DNA from: an uncultured Lachnospiraceae bacterium
GTDB lineage: Bacteria; Bacillota; Clostridia; Lachnospirales; Lachnospiraceae
Assembly: GCA_910585905.1 (NCBI GenBank)
Contig: CAJUID010000004.1
Location: 62,001-126,000, forward strand
Length of the DNA stretch: 64,000 nucleotides
Direction: 5' to 3'
Below, piece by piece: positions 46,257 through 54,272 of this stretch; the first letter of the stretch is position 1, and every line of letters begins with the position of its first letter. The notes beneath the pieces are model-generated. The model was not told where the DNA came from. It ran no database searches and saw only the letters and a program-made list of their open reading frames with translations. A program made the position numbers and the translations under genes.

Positions 46257-47675
46257 TTATTCAACCAGAATTTTTAACTCATCAAACCCTGTCACAGCCG
46301 TATCATAATCTTCCTTCTGTATCGCCATCTTTAACCGCAGAACTGCTCTGCTCACTTCCCTAGGAGCTCCCGCAGATAACTGCTTTATGGTATCCATAAA
46401 ACTTTCTGCCTTTTCCCAATTTTCCATCTCAACACATAAAATCAGCTTAGACATATTTTTCTGCAATGCTTCCTTATTGTCAGCCGTGCCAAATACCTTA
46501 ATATCGTCCTGCTGTTCTTCCTGTGAAAATAAAGACGCCTTGTCAAATGCTGCAATTTCGCCCAATGGATTGGCCTGCTCCATATCCGCCTTTTCCACTC
46601 CAACCCATATTGAGAAGGAAAATGTCGTTCCCTGGTTTACCTTGCTCTCTACCTCAATATTTCCACCCATCAACTCTACAAGCTGCTTGCAGATATTTAA
46701 TCCAAGACCGGTACCCCCATATTTTCTAGAAATGGAAGCATCTACCTGCGAAAAGCTCTGGAACAGCTTATCCTGGTCCGCCTTGTCAATTCCAATTCCT
46801 GTATCATGTACAAAGAAAAATAATTCAATCGAATCCTTCATCTGTGCAGTCAACATGATCTCTACACTGATCTTCCCTACTGCGGTAAACTTTTGTGCAT
46901 TCGACAGCAGGTTGTTCAAAATCTGCACAATTCTAAGCTCATCACCTATAATATATTCTGGTACATGTGGTGATACCGTTACAAAAAACTCAAGCCCTTT
47001 TTCCGTAATCCGGCTAATATGGCTTTCCTTTACATAGTCAAGCATATTCCTAAAATGGAACCTGCGCGGCTCCAAAGTAAATTTGCCCGCCTCCATCTTG
47101 GAAAAATCAAGGATATTATTAATAATTTTATTCATATCCCCGCAGCACCGCTCAATTAGCTTCAGTGTACGGAGCCTTTTCACATTCTCCTCATCCGGCA
47201 TCAGCTCTTTTACATTGCCAAGAATACCATTAACCGGCGTCCTAAGCTCATGTGTTACATTCGCCACAAACTCTGACTTTACTTTTAGCGCTTCCTGCGC
47301 CTCCTGCCTAACCTTATCAATTTCTCGATTCAAATATTCTTTTTCCAATATATCATTTGCTAAGCATATGTACAAGCCCTGCCCGTCGTTCTTAAGAATA
47401 CGTGTCTCCACCGGAAAACAGGTAAGATTCTTCCGGTAGGCCATAAGATTCTGTATCCCGCCTCCAAATTGATACTCTGTTTTAAAACTATCCTCACTTT
47501 GTTCAAATGAATTTGGAAAAACAGCTCCAATACTGATACCACAAATCTCTACATTATATCCTAGTTTTTCCCTCGCTACAGCATTGGCATAGATAATTGT
47601 ACCTTTCCCATCAAAAACAAGTATCATTTCCAACGCATCCTCAGCAGGAAAAATGCCAAAATCAATCTGTTTCAT
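46257..47675 (-). CDS. Cytosolic PAS histidine kinase
   Basis: 472 residues, no membrane helix. PAS domain (about 10-110, LVFDGKGTIIYANAVAREKL), a short coiled coil, HisKA with His in FVANVTHELRTPVNGILGNV, HATPase_c (NLLSNAQKFT, VHDTGIGIDKAD, GGTGLGLNICKQLVELMGG). The last 110 residues look like a helical phosphotransfer-type bundle but show no phosphor-acceptor His in the expected place. GGGGGA precedes the ATG. Adjacent to the degenerate HD-GYP regulator, probably one signalling pair. Confidence 0.9.
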   Translation of the reverse strand: MKQIDFGIFPAEDALEMILVFDGKGTIIYANAVAREKLGYNVEICGISIGAVFPNSFEQSEDSFKTEYQFGGGIQNLMAYRKNLTCFPVETRILKNDGQGLYICLANDILEKEYLNREIDKVRQEAQEALKVKSEFVANVTHELRTPVNGILGNVKELMPDEENVKRLRTLKLIERCCGDMNKIINNILDFSKMEAGKFTLEPRRFHFRNMLDYVKESHISRITEKGLEFFVTVSPHVPEYIIGDELRIVQILNNLLSNAQKFTAVGKISVEIMLTAQMKDSIELFFFVHDTGIGIDKADQDKLFQSFSQVDASISRKYGGTGLGLNICKQLVELMGGNIEVESKVNQGTTFSFSIWVGVEKADMEQANPLGEIAAFDKASLFSQEEQQDDIKVFGTADNKEALQKNMSKLILCVEMENWEKAESFMDTIKQLSAGAPREVSRAVLRLKMAIQKEDYDTAVTGFDELKILVE

Positions 47676-47848
47676 AACAGTCCCCCATGCCGCTCTTTCC
47701 GGCCTATTTCCGTTTCTAATTTTTTATCCTGGCCAGCACTGACAACTTCTCCCCTATTCCAGGCTATTGCTGCGCCTCCCGTACCTTTTCTCCAACAAAC
47801 CACAGAAAGACAGTAAAACATAAAAAACGTTTCACTGCCCTTTGTACC

Positions 47849-48943
47849 TTAAGAAAAATCAAACATATTGATTACTTCTACAATGTTAAAGAAATCTTCT
47901 TTCGCCAATTCAAAACATTCCAATATAGTTGGTGAAAACTGGCCGCACTCGCCATTCATTATCATATCATATGCTTCGCTGTTTGCATATGCCCCTTTGT
48001 ATACTCTTTTACTTACCAATGCATCATAGACGTCAGCGACTGATACTATCTGGGCACTGATTGGAATATCGTCGCCTGCCAGATGATCTGGATAACCGTT
48101 ACCATCCCATCTCTCATGATGGTAACGGCAGATATCATAACAATACTGATAAAATTCTTCTGTCTGGTTTTTACGGAATGGCTTTAACATATCACAACCA
48201 ATCGTAGTATGCGTTTTCATCGTCTCAAATTCCTGCGCCGTCAAACGTCCCGGCTTCAAAAGAATTGCATCCGGAATCGCTATTTTACCAATATCATGAA
48301 GCGCAGATGCCCTCGCGATTTCCGAAATCTTAAATGGTGTCATTTCATACTCTGGGAAATACTGTGCAAGATATTTTAAAAGAATCCTTGTAAAATATTT
48401 AATCCTTCTTATATGCTCACCTGTCTCTGAACTCCTAAACTCAACAACAGAACTAAGCGCCTCTATCATAAAATCATTATTTTCCTGTATCTTCTTCTCT
48501 TTTGCAATAAGCTCACGCTCCTGCTCTTTGAGCCTTGCTTCCATATTCAGCTTATTCTGATACAGCTCAATAACGTTACCTGCCCTTCTTTTTACAATGT
48601 CCGGGTAGAATGGCTTGTGCATAACGTCAGCAATACCGTAAGCATATGCCCTATCCTCACTATCCCTGACTGTCTCTCCTGTAATCATGATTACGGGCGT
48701 GCTTTCTAACATATCCTTCTCTTTCATATATTCCAGCACACCAAAACCATCCAGCACAGGCATAACAACATCTAAACAGATTAATACAAACTTATCATTT
48801 GCCTTAATCTGCTCAATTGCTTCTTGCCCATTTGATGCCTCGACAATTTCATAGTCAGAGCGGAAAATGACCCCTAGTATCGCTCTGTTCACTTCTTCGT
48901 CATCCACAATTAAAATCTTCTGCTTTTCTAATTCCTCTGTCAT
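47849..48943 (-). CDS. Response regulator with intact HD-GYP phosphodiesterase domain
   Basis: 364 residues. Receiver (ILIVDDEEVNRAILGVIF, phospho-Asp in ICLDVVMPVLDGFG), linker helix 125-160, then HD-GYP with all metal motifs: SSETGEHIRRIKYF, ALHDIGKIAIPDAILLKPG, KTHTTIGCDML, RYHHERWDGNGYPD and SVADVYDALVSKR. Family members hydrolyse c-di-GMP to pGpG or GMP. AAAGGATGG precedes the ATG. A promoter whose -35 lies in the adjacent repeat element drives it. Confidence 0.92.
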   Translation of the reverse strand: MTEELEKQKILIVDDEEVNRAILGVIFRSDYEIVEASNGQEAIEQIKANDKFVLICLDVVMPVLDGFGVLEYMKEKDMLESTPVIMITGETVRDSEDRAYAYGIADVMHKPFYPDIVKRRAGNVIELYQNKLNMEARLKEQERELIAKEKKIQENNDFMIEALSSVVEFRSSETGEHIRRIKYFTRILLKYLAQYFPEYEMTPFKISEIARASALHDIGKIAIPDAILLKPGRLTAQEFETMKTHTTIGCDMLKPFRKNQTEEFYQYCYDICRYHHERWDGNGYPDHLAGDDIPISAQIVSVADVYDALVSKRVYKGAYANSEAYDMIMNGECGQFSPTILECFELAKEDFFNIVEVINMFDFS

Positions 48944-48974
48944 TATGTACCATCCTTTTATACTTTTTTATATT

Positions 48975-49002
48975 ATTTTATATCACATGATACTAGGTTC
49001 AA
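48975..49002 (-). promoter_or_regulatory. Promoter of the HD-GYP regulator, -35 within a repeat element
   Basis: TTGAAC (49002-48997), 16-bp spacer, TAAAAT (48980-48975) on the minus strand. The -35 is part of the terminal repeat of the element at 48987-49176, so the insertion may have supplied it. Confidence 0.4.
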
Positions 49003-49176
49003 AAGTAGATAGCAAGACGTGCCTGCACGTAATTTACTATCTTCTGGCTTGACCCGCCAAACACCGACAAGAAGCAGATTTGCCTGCGATTGTTTGTTGG
49101 ATTGTGGATGTTGTGAAACAACGCAGCAATCCGTAGTATCAGTTGGGTGCAAAATACATTTTGACCCCAACATCAT
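48987..49176. repeat. 190-bp terminal-inverted-repeat element, full copy
   Basis: The left end ATGATACTAGGTTCAAAAG and the reverse complement of the right end, ATGATGTTGGGGTCAAAA, are imperfect inverted repeats. Inside are ACGTGC-CT-GCACGT and GTTGT-GAA-ACAAC hairpins. Both ends recur in the shorter element at 16538-16617. No reading frame. Confidence 0.7.
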
Positions 49177-49194
49177 AACATTATTTTCTTAAAC

Positions 49195-49318
49195 AGATTA
49201 AGGTGTCAAAAGGGTGCTTTGCACCAACCGAACACAATATGTGGTGTTGCAAGCTCGCTTGCAAACACACATATTTGTGTTCGGTTTCGCCCCGAAAGGG
49301 CTTTTGACACCCTAATCT
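49195..49318. repeat. 124-bp nested-palindrome element with 18-bp terminal inverted repeats
   Basis: AGATTAAGGTGTCAAAAG (49195-49212) and CTTTTGACACCCTAATCT (49301-49318) are inverted repeats with one mismatch. A second nested pair is CCGAACACAA / TTGTGTTCGG. Small hairpins inside are GGTGC-TTT-GCACC, TTGCAAGC-TC-GCTTGCAA and GCCC-CGAA-GGGC. The whole can fold as one branched structure. No second copy in this window. Confidence 0.75.
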
Positions 49319-49550
49319 TAAACAATTACTTCAGATTTTCATATCAAATTATATAACATTTTTCGACCCACTTGTCAACATATTCTTCAACCCCACGCCT
49401 GACTAGATTCGTTTTTGTTACGTTACAAAAAGTAAGCGAATATCCATTAGTCAAAGGCTTCAACAGACAATATAAAAGATACATAACAAAGCATCCATTA
49501 CATACACTAAATGAAAGCCCAATAATTAAAAGCACAGCGGGAGGAAATTA

Positions 49551-50162
49551 ATGGAAAAAAAATTATCTAAAAAGACCATAGACTTCACTTGCGCCCCAGC
49601 AAAAATACTGAAACATTTTTACTGGCATACTTCTATACTACGAAAATATTATGATAATAATATAAAAAAATACACCCTATTTGGCGTATTCTTTGTACTG
49701 ATTACGGGAACTCTATTCCACTTTTTATATGATTGGACAAATCAGAATAGCTTTATTGGCCTAATTGCCCCAGTCAACGAATCCATCTGGGAACATATGA
49801 AACTGGTATTTTTCCCAATGCTGTTATATTCTCCGATCCTGAGCCAAAAATTAAAAGAAAACCACCCCTGCATTATATCTGCAATTGCATTTGGGATTTT
49901 ACTTGGTACTTTTCTAATCCCAATTCTTTTTTACACCTATACCAGCATCCTTGGCAAAAATATCTTTCTTTTTGACCTTGCCACCTTTATCTTAAGCACC
50001 ATAATCGCATTTATTGCCATATACCTTTTTACGCTATCGTGTAAATTGCAGCCTTATACCATTTTATTGTATGGCTTGCTGTTACTACTTTTTCTATGCT
50101 TTATATTATTTACAGGCAATCCCCCAGATTTTTCTATTTTTGATGACCCTGCCGCTTCCTAA
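49551..50162 (+). CDS. DUF6512 membrane protein
   Basis: 203 residues with six hydrophobic helices. The stretch between helices 1 and 2 (GTLFHFLYDWTNQN, then LIAPVNESIWEHMKLVFFPM) is the conserved part of DUF6512 proteins; NESIWEH near residue 75 is the family hallmark. Function unknown. GGGAGG is 5 bases before the ATG. Monocistronic, between repeat elements and the convergent htrA gene. Confidence 0.8.
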   Translation: MEKKLSKKTIDFTCAPAKILKHFYWHTSILRKYYDNNIKKYTLFGVFFVLITGTLFHFLYDWTNQNSFIGLIAPVNESIWEHMKLVFFPMLLYSPILSQKLKENHPCIISAIAFGILLGTFLIPILFYTYTSILGKNIFLFDLATFILSTIIAFIAIYLFTLSCKLQPYTILLYGLLLLLFLCFILFTGNPPDFSIFDDPAAS

Positions 50163-50178
50163 CCTCCGGCAGGGTCAT
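50143..50178 (+). terminator. Strong hairpin between DUF6512 and htrA genes
   Basis: ATGACCCTGCCG (50143-50154) pairs perfectly with CGGCAGGGTCAT (50167-50178) around the stop codon. There is no U-tract on either strand, so it may act as a bidirectional roadblock or mRNA 3'-end stabiliser rather than a classic terminator. Confidence 0.45.
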
Positions 50179-50212
50179 CGCATATAACTATATTCAAAAT
50201 CCAATCATACGG

Positions 50213-51478
50213 TTAATTCCCAAAGAAACTGCGGCCGCCCTGCCCATTCTGAAACGGATTGACAGACTGGCTATTGTCCTGCTGTTCGCTCGCATCTTCC
50301 TCATCATCCATGGCATCTGATTTTTTCCCAAGGGTAACAGTAAGTGTTTTCTCCTGATACTCTCCGTTATTTGCACGCTTTACCACGACTTTGATTTTTG
50401 TCCCAGCCTTTAACTTGCCTAGCTTTTCTGCCAGACTGTCCATAGTAGCGACTTCCCTGCCATTAAACTCTGTAATAATATCTCCTTGCAGCATTCCAGC
50501 TTTCATAGCAGGTGAATCTTCAGAAACTTCGCTTACAAAAATACCCTGTGGAATATTATAACTGCTAGTATATTCCTTTTCCACATCTCTTCCGCGAATC
50601 CCAAGGTAAGCCTGATCTTCCTCTGAAACCTTTTCTGACTTTATAATTTCATTAATAATCGGAACTGCCTTGGAGACTGGGATTGCAAAACCCATCCCCT
50701 CCACTGACTCATCGGCATACTTTGCAGAATTAATGCCTATTACGGCACCGGAAGCATCTACCAGGGCACCACCACTGTTTCCAGGATTAATTGCCGCATC
50801 TGTCTGGATTAGTTTCATAGTCATATCTTCAGCAGATACTTCACGCTCCTTCGCACTGATATAACCAACAGTAACTGATGTGCCATAGCCAAGGGCATTT
50901 CCAATCGCGATCGCCTGGTCCCCCACTTTCACCTTTTCAGAATCGCCGAGTGTTGCCACTTTTATTTTGCTAAGGGTATCACTGGACAAATCCTTTACGG
51001 GAATTGTCACAACTGCCAAATCACAGTCTGCGTCCGTCCCTTTCACCTGGGCAGAATATACACTCTCATCATTAAACTTTACAGATACCTTGGAAGCATC
51101 AGACACCACATGGTTATTTGTAGCAATATATAAGTTATTTTCATCCTGTGCTACCACAATCCCTGAACCGCTGCCCTGTGCATCCTGGCTATATGTTCTC
51201 CCAAACATATCATTTGCCTCCTTGGTAACGGTCACGTCAATTGCTACAATTGATGGCAGTACATTTTCGGCAACTTCTGAAACACTTCCGGCAGAAGCAC
51301 CATTTCCGGTACTTGTCGAGGTTACAACTGGTGACTTTGCCTCAGAATCCGTTTCCTTGCTGGACTCTACCGCAAAATTCTTGTTATAGATATAGTTCGT
51401 CCCCTCAAATGTTACACCGCCTACCAGGCCAAAAATTGCAGCACATGTTGTTACACGGATAAAATCTTTCTTTGTCAT
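50213..51478 (-). CDS. htrA: HtrA/DegP-family serine protease with PDZ domain
   Basis: Membrane-anchored quality-control protease outside the cell. 421 residues from ATG 51478 (AAAGGAGAG upstream). One N-terminal helix (VTTCAAIFGLVGGV), a Ser/Thr-rich linker, then a trypsin-like domain with His in ATNNHVVSDASK, Asp in DADCDLAVVTI and Ser in DAAINPGNSGGALVD. A PDZ domain follows (GIFVSEVSEDSPAMKAGMLQ, DIITEFNGREVATMDSL), with an acidic/Gln-rich tail ending in GGRSFFGN. Single gene, convergent with DUF6512. Confidence 0.94.
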   Translation of the reverse strand: MTKKDFIRVTTCAAIFGLVGGVTFEGTNYIYNKNFAVESSKETDSEAKSPVVTSTSTGNGASAGSVSEVAENVLPSIVAIDVTVTKEANDMFGRTYSQDAQGSGSGIVVAQDENNLYIATNNHVVSDASKVSVKFNDESVYSAQVKGTDADCDLAVVTIPVKDLSSDTLSKIKVATLGDSEKVKVGDQAIAIGNALGYGTSVTVGYISAKEREVSAEDMTMKLIQTDAAINPGNSGGALVDASGAVIGINSAKYADESVEGMGFAIPVSKAVPIINEIIKSEKVSEEDQAYLGIRGRDVEKEYTSSYNIPQGIFVSEVSEDSPAMKAGMLQGDIITEFNGREVATMDSLAEKLGKLKAGTKIKVVVKRANNGEYQEKTLTVTLGKKSDAMDDEEDASEQQDNSQSVNPFQNGQGGRSFFGN

Positions 51479-51747
51479 AATAATCTCTCCTTTCAAGCCA
51501 TGTTGCCGCCCACTATACAGCAGCAACCATATTACTGTACTTAGAAACTGTAAGTGACTCGCAATTCCTAATTGCTATTGCAATGAAATATCAAACTATA
51601 AAAATCTACTATCGCCTCTGTTAATTTGCTGCCTTTGCTTTATAGTTAGTATTGTATACAGCAATTATGAAAGACTTGTGTTCCAATTTTGAAGAGATTG
51701 TGTAAAAAATGTGTTCATTTTGTGTACTGCTTCAAAAAGAGCGCCAT

Positions 51748-52299
51748 TTAAAAAATTCCGTTTTCTGTTATAATCCACTGAGGTTTGCGGTCAAATTCCT
51801 CAGCCTCTATTTTATCTAATACCTGAAATTCATATGCCAGGGCTATTGTAAGAATGCCCTGACCGCCATATTGTTCCAGGTATCTGTCATAATAGCCTCC
51901 TCCATACCCGACACGGTTTTTGTGCCTGTCAAATGCCAGCCCCGGCAAAAGCATCACCCCTTCTGTGGCCGGGATGCTATCTCCATCTTCCGGCTCTAGA
52001 ATACCCTGATAACCCGCCTTTAAATCTCTGAATGAAGCAATCGGATAAAATGCCATCTGCCTGCCCTCTACCTTAGGAACCGCAGTAGTGCACCTGCCTT
52101 CTGCCAAAACGTTTTGAATAATCCCCCTGGTATCTACCTCGGTACCATAGGACACAAATGGAAAAAAGTAAGAAATCTCCTGCATCACGGGATGTGAAAA
52201 TAAATGCCTTGCAATCGCCTGATTTTTCTCTTTACGCTCTGCGTCGGAAAGCCCCCTCCGCAAAATCTTCATTCTCTCCCTTGCTTCCTGCTTTGTCAT
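51748..52299 (-). CDS. 5-formyltetrahydrofolate cyclo-ligase
   Basis: ATP-dependent conversion of 5-formyl-THF to 5,10-methenyl-THF. 183 residues: basic N terminus KQEARERMKILRRGLS, EVDTRGII, and the ATP/Mg motif LLPGLAFDRHKNRVGYGGGY, YDRYL. Last gene of a leftward run starting at the BofC-like gene. GGGGGGAC precedes the ATG. Confidence 0.93.
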   Translation of the reverse strand: MTKQEARERMKILRRGLSDAERKEKNQAIARHLFSHPVMQEISYFFPFVSYGTEVDTRGIIQNVLAEGRCTTAVPKVEGRQMAFYPIASFRDLKAGYQGILEPEDGDSIPATEGVMLLPGLAFDRHKNRVGYGGGYYDRYLEQYGGQGILTIALAYEFQVLDKIEAEEFDRKPQWIITENGIF

Positions 52300-52357
52300 G
52301 CATCCGTCCCCCCTGCGCCATTCCCTTCTCTTAATTTACAATGTCTTGCAGCACCTC

Positions 52358-52579
52358 TTAATGGTCCTTTTTCCTGCCACGGGTCTTCCCAAGGTCAACC
52401 ATTGTCCCATCTGGGTTTACAATCGTTACATTGTCAAGCTGGCTGCGTATATTATTGCGGATAGAAGCCAGATACTCTTCGCGCAAAGCTTTCTGCTCCT
52501 TCTTCTCCTCATCTGTCAGTCCCTCCGCCTTTGATTTGTGGTACAATTCATTAATTCTTGCTATCTTTTTCTCGTCCAT
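52358..52579 (-). CDS. DUF896 (YnzC-like) small protein
   Basis: 73 residues: KKIARINELYHKSKAEGLTD, EEKKEQKALREEYLASIRNN, then VDLGKTRGRKK. Matches the short helical DUF896 family of Firmicutes (B. subtilis YnzC), an SOS-linked or unknown-function protein. AGAGAGG precedes the ATG. 12 bp downstream of the FAD protein gene. Confidence 0.9.
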   Translation of the reverse strand: MDEKKIARINELYHKSKAEGLTDEEKKEQKALREEYLASIRNNIRSQLDNVTIVNPDGTMVDLGKTRGRKKDH

Positions 52580-52591
52580 ATCGTTACCTCT

Positions 52592-54256
52592 CTAATTTTT
52601 TAAAGCTATTATGGCATCTGCCACCCGAAGGCCATCCATAGCGGCCGACATAATCCCGCCAGCATAACCTGCCCCCTCGCCGCAGGGATACACGCCCCTG
52701 ATATTTGCCTGAAAAGATTCATCCCGAAGGATACGTACCGGTGAAGAAGTTCTGCTCTCAATACCTGAAAGCACTGCATCTTCCCTATCATAGCCCCGAA
52801 TCCGCTTCCCAAATGCCTGAATACCTTCCGCAATAGAATCCCCTATGAACTTAGGTAAAATTTCCCTTACATTTCCTAAAGCATACTCCCCCTTTATCTG
52901 GGGAACCACACCACCAAGAGAACTACTCGGCAAATTCTTTTGAAAATCCCCAAAAAGCTGCACTGGTATCTTTCCCCCTGCCTGCAAGTATGCCGCTCTC
53001 TCATATCTTCTCTGAAATTCAATCCCGGCAAGCACATCTGTGCCGCCAAAATCCTCCGGAGATACAGTCACCACAACTGCACTGTTTGCGTTGACCCCAT
53101 CCCTGTCATAGTAGCTCATTCCATTTACGGCAAGCCTTCCCTCCTCTGAAGAGGCATTGACTACATAGCCGCCAGGGCACATGCAAAAGGAATACACGCC
53201 CCTGCCGCCGGATGTCTGGTATGTCACCTTATAATCCGCTGCCGGAAGCTTTGTGTAATAAACGCCATATTGATTTTTTCCAATCATCTCCTGCGGATGC
53301 TCGACCCGGATTCCAACTGCAAACGACTTTTGCTCCATCAAAATACCTGCCCGGTGCAGGCTGTAAAAGGTATCCCTGGCACTATGCCCAGTGGCAAGCA
53401 CCAGATTTTTGCAAATGATTTCTTGCTCCTTTCCATTCCTTTTAAACAAAACCTGCCGAAGTACCCCATTTTCAACTACAATATCTTCCAATCTGGCTCC
53501 AAACCATATCTCGCCCCCAAGAGAAATAATTTCCTTTCGCATGGCACACACAACATCTTTTAATCGGTCTGTCCCAATATGCGGTTTCTGCAGATACAGA
53601 ATTTCAGAAGGCGCCCCAAATTCGACAAAAGTCCTGAGTATCTTCTGATTTGCCCCAGACGGGTCTTTGACTAGAGTATTTAATTTTCCATCTGAAAAAG
53701 TTCCAGCACCACCCTCCCCAAACTGGACATTACATTCCGTATTTAACTTACCGCCCTGCCAGAACGCATCTACAACCTTTTGCCTCTCCTTGACATCAAG
53801 ACCTCTCTCCAGCACTATCGGGGCAAACCCTGCTTTTGCAAGCTCTAATGCTGCAAAAATCCCGGCCGGTCCAAATCCTGCCACAACCGTCCGCTCCTTT
53901 TTGTCCGCTGCGGCAGCTACCGCATGGCAAGATTCCAAGCCAGACGGAACTGCAATGTCGCCTGGAACCCATTTTACATCATTTTTTCCGTAACGATTTA
54001 CTATTTTCTCCTCACCGGCACATGCCAGCAATACCTTGTATGTATAATGTATCTGCTGTTTTTTTCTTGCGTCGATTGATTTTCGTTCAATCTTTATATC
54101 CTTAATTTTTTCTTGCGGAAGACGAAGCATCCCGGCGGCGGCTTTTTTCACAAGATTTTGCTCCAAAGGACCGATTATCCCATGCCTCACTAGTTCCAAA
54201 GGACATTCTTCCAGAATTTTATCTACAGGCACTTTTACCTGGCTCATATGTATCAT
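52592..54256 (-). CDS. FAD-dependent protein, NAD(P)/FAD oxidoreductase-like (COG2509 type)
   Basis: 554 residues. An N-terminal 110-residue domain (VDKILEECPLELVRHGIIGP; KSIDARKKQQIHYTYKV) precedes the FAD Rossmann site VVAGFGPAGIFAALELAKAG, then GGAGTFSDGKLNTLVKDPSG, KNLVLATGHSARDTF and FCMCPGGYVVNASSEEG, with a C-terminal CGEGAGYAGGIMSAAMDGLR. This arrangement is the uncharacterised FAD-dependent dehydrogenase family conserved in Firmicutes. Substrate unknown. Start at ATG 54256 (GGGAG 4 bases upstream) or ATG 54247. Confidence 0.9.
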   Translation of the reverse strand: MIHMSQVKVPVDKILEECPLELVRHGIIGPLEQNLVKKAAAGMLRLPQEKIKDIKIERKSIDARKKQQIHYTYKVLLACAGEEKIVNRYGKNDVKWVPGDIAVPSGLESCHAVAAAADKKERTVVAGFGPAGIFAALELAKAGFAPIVLERGLDVKERQKVVDAFWQGGKLNTECNVQFGEGGAGTFSDGKLNTLVKDPSGANQKILRTFVEFGAPSEILYLQKPHIGTDRLKDVVCAMRKEIISLGGEIWFGARLEDIVVENGVLRQVLFKRNGKEQEIICKNLVLATGHSARDTFYSLHRAGILMEQKSFAVGIRVEHPQEMIGKNQYGVYYTKLPAADYKVTYQTSGGRGVYSFCMCPGGYVVNASSEEGRLAVNGMSYYDRDGVNANSAVVVTVSPEDFGGTDVLAGIEFQRRYERAAYLQAGGKIPVQLFGDFQKNLPSSSLGGVVPQIKGEYALGNVREILPKFIGDSIAEGIQAFGKRIRGYDREDAVLSGIESRTSSPVRILRDESFQANIRGVYPCGEGAGYAGGIMSAAMDGLRVADAIIALKN

Positions 54257-54272
54257 CTAACTCCCCCATTCT

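Larger units (their letters stand above)
48944..49550. other. 600-bp intergenic region filled with two palindromic elements
   Basis: No gene. Two unrelated elements lie side by side (48987-49176 and 49195-49318), 18 bp apart, between the divergent HD-GYP and DUF6512 genes. The remaining 230 bp is AT-rich; a weak TATAAA near 49469 could belong to the DUF6512 gene. Confidence 0.6.

Noticed and set aside
46387..47037. 216-codon plus-strand open frame
   Set aside because: Antisense to the HATPase and HisKA domains of the PAS kinase, whose motifs are unambiguous.
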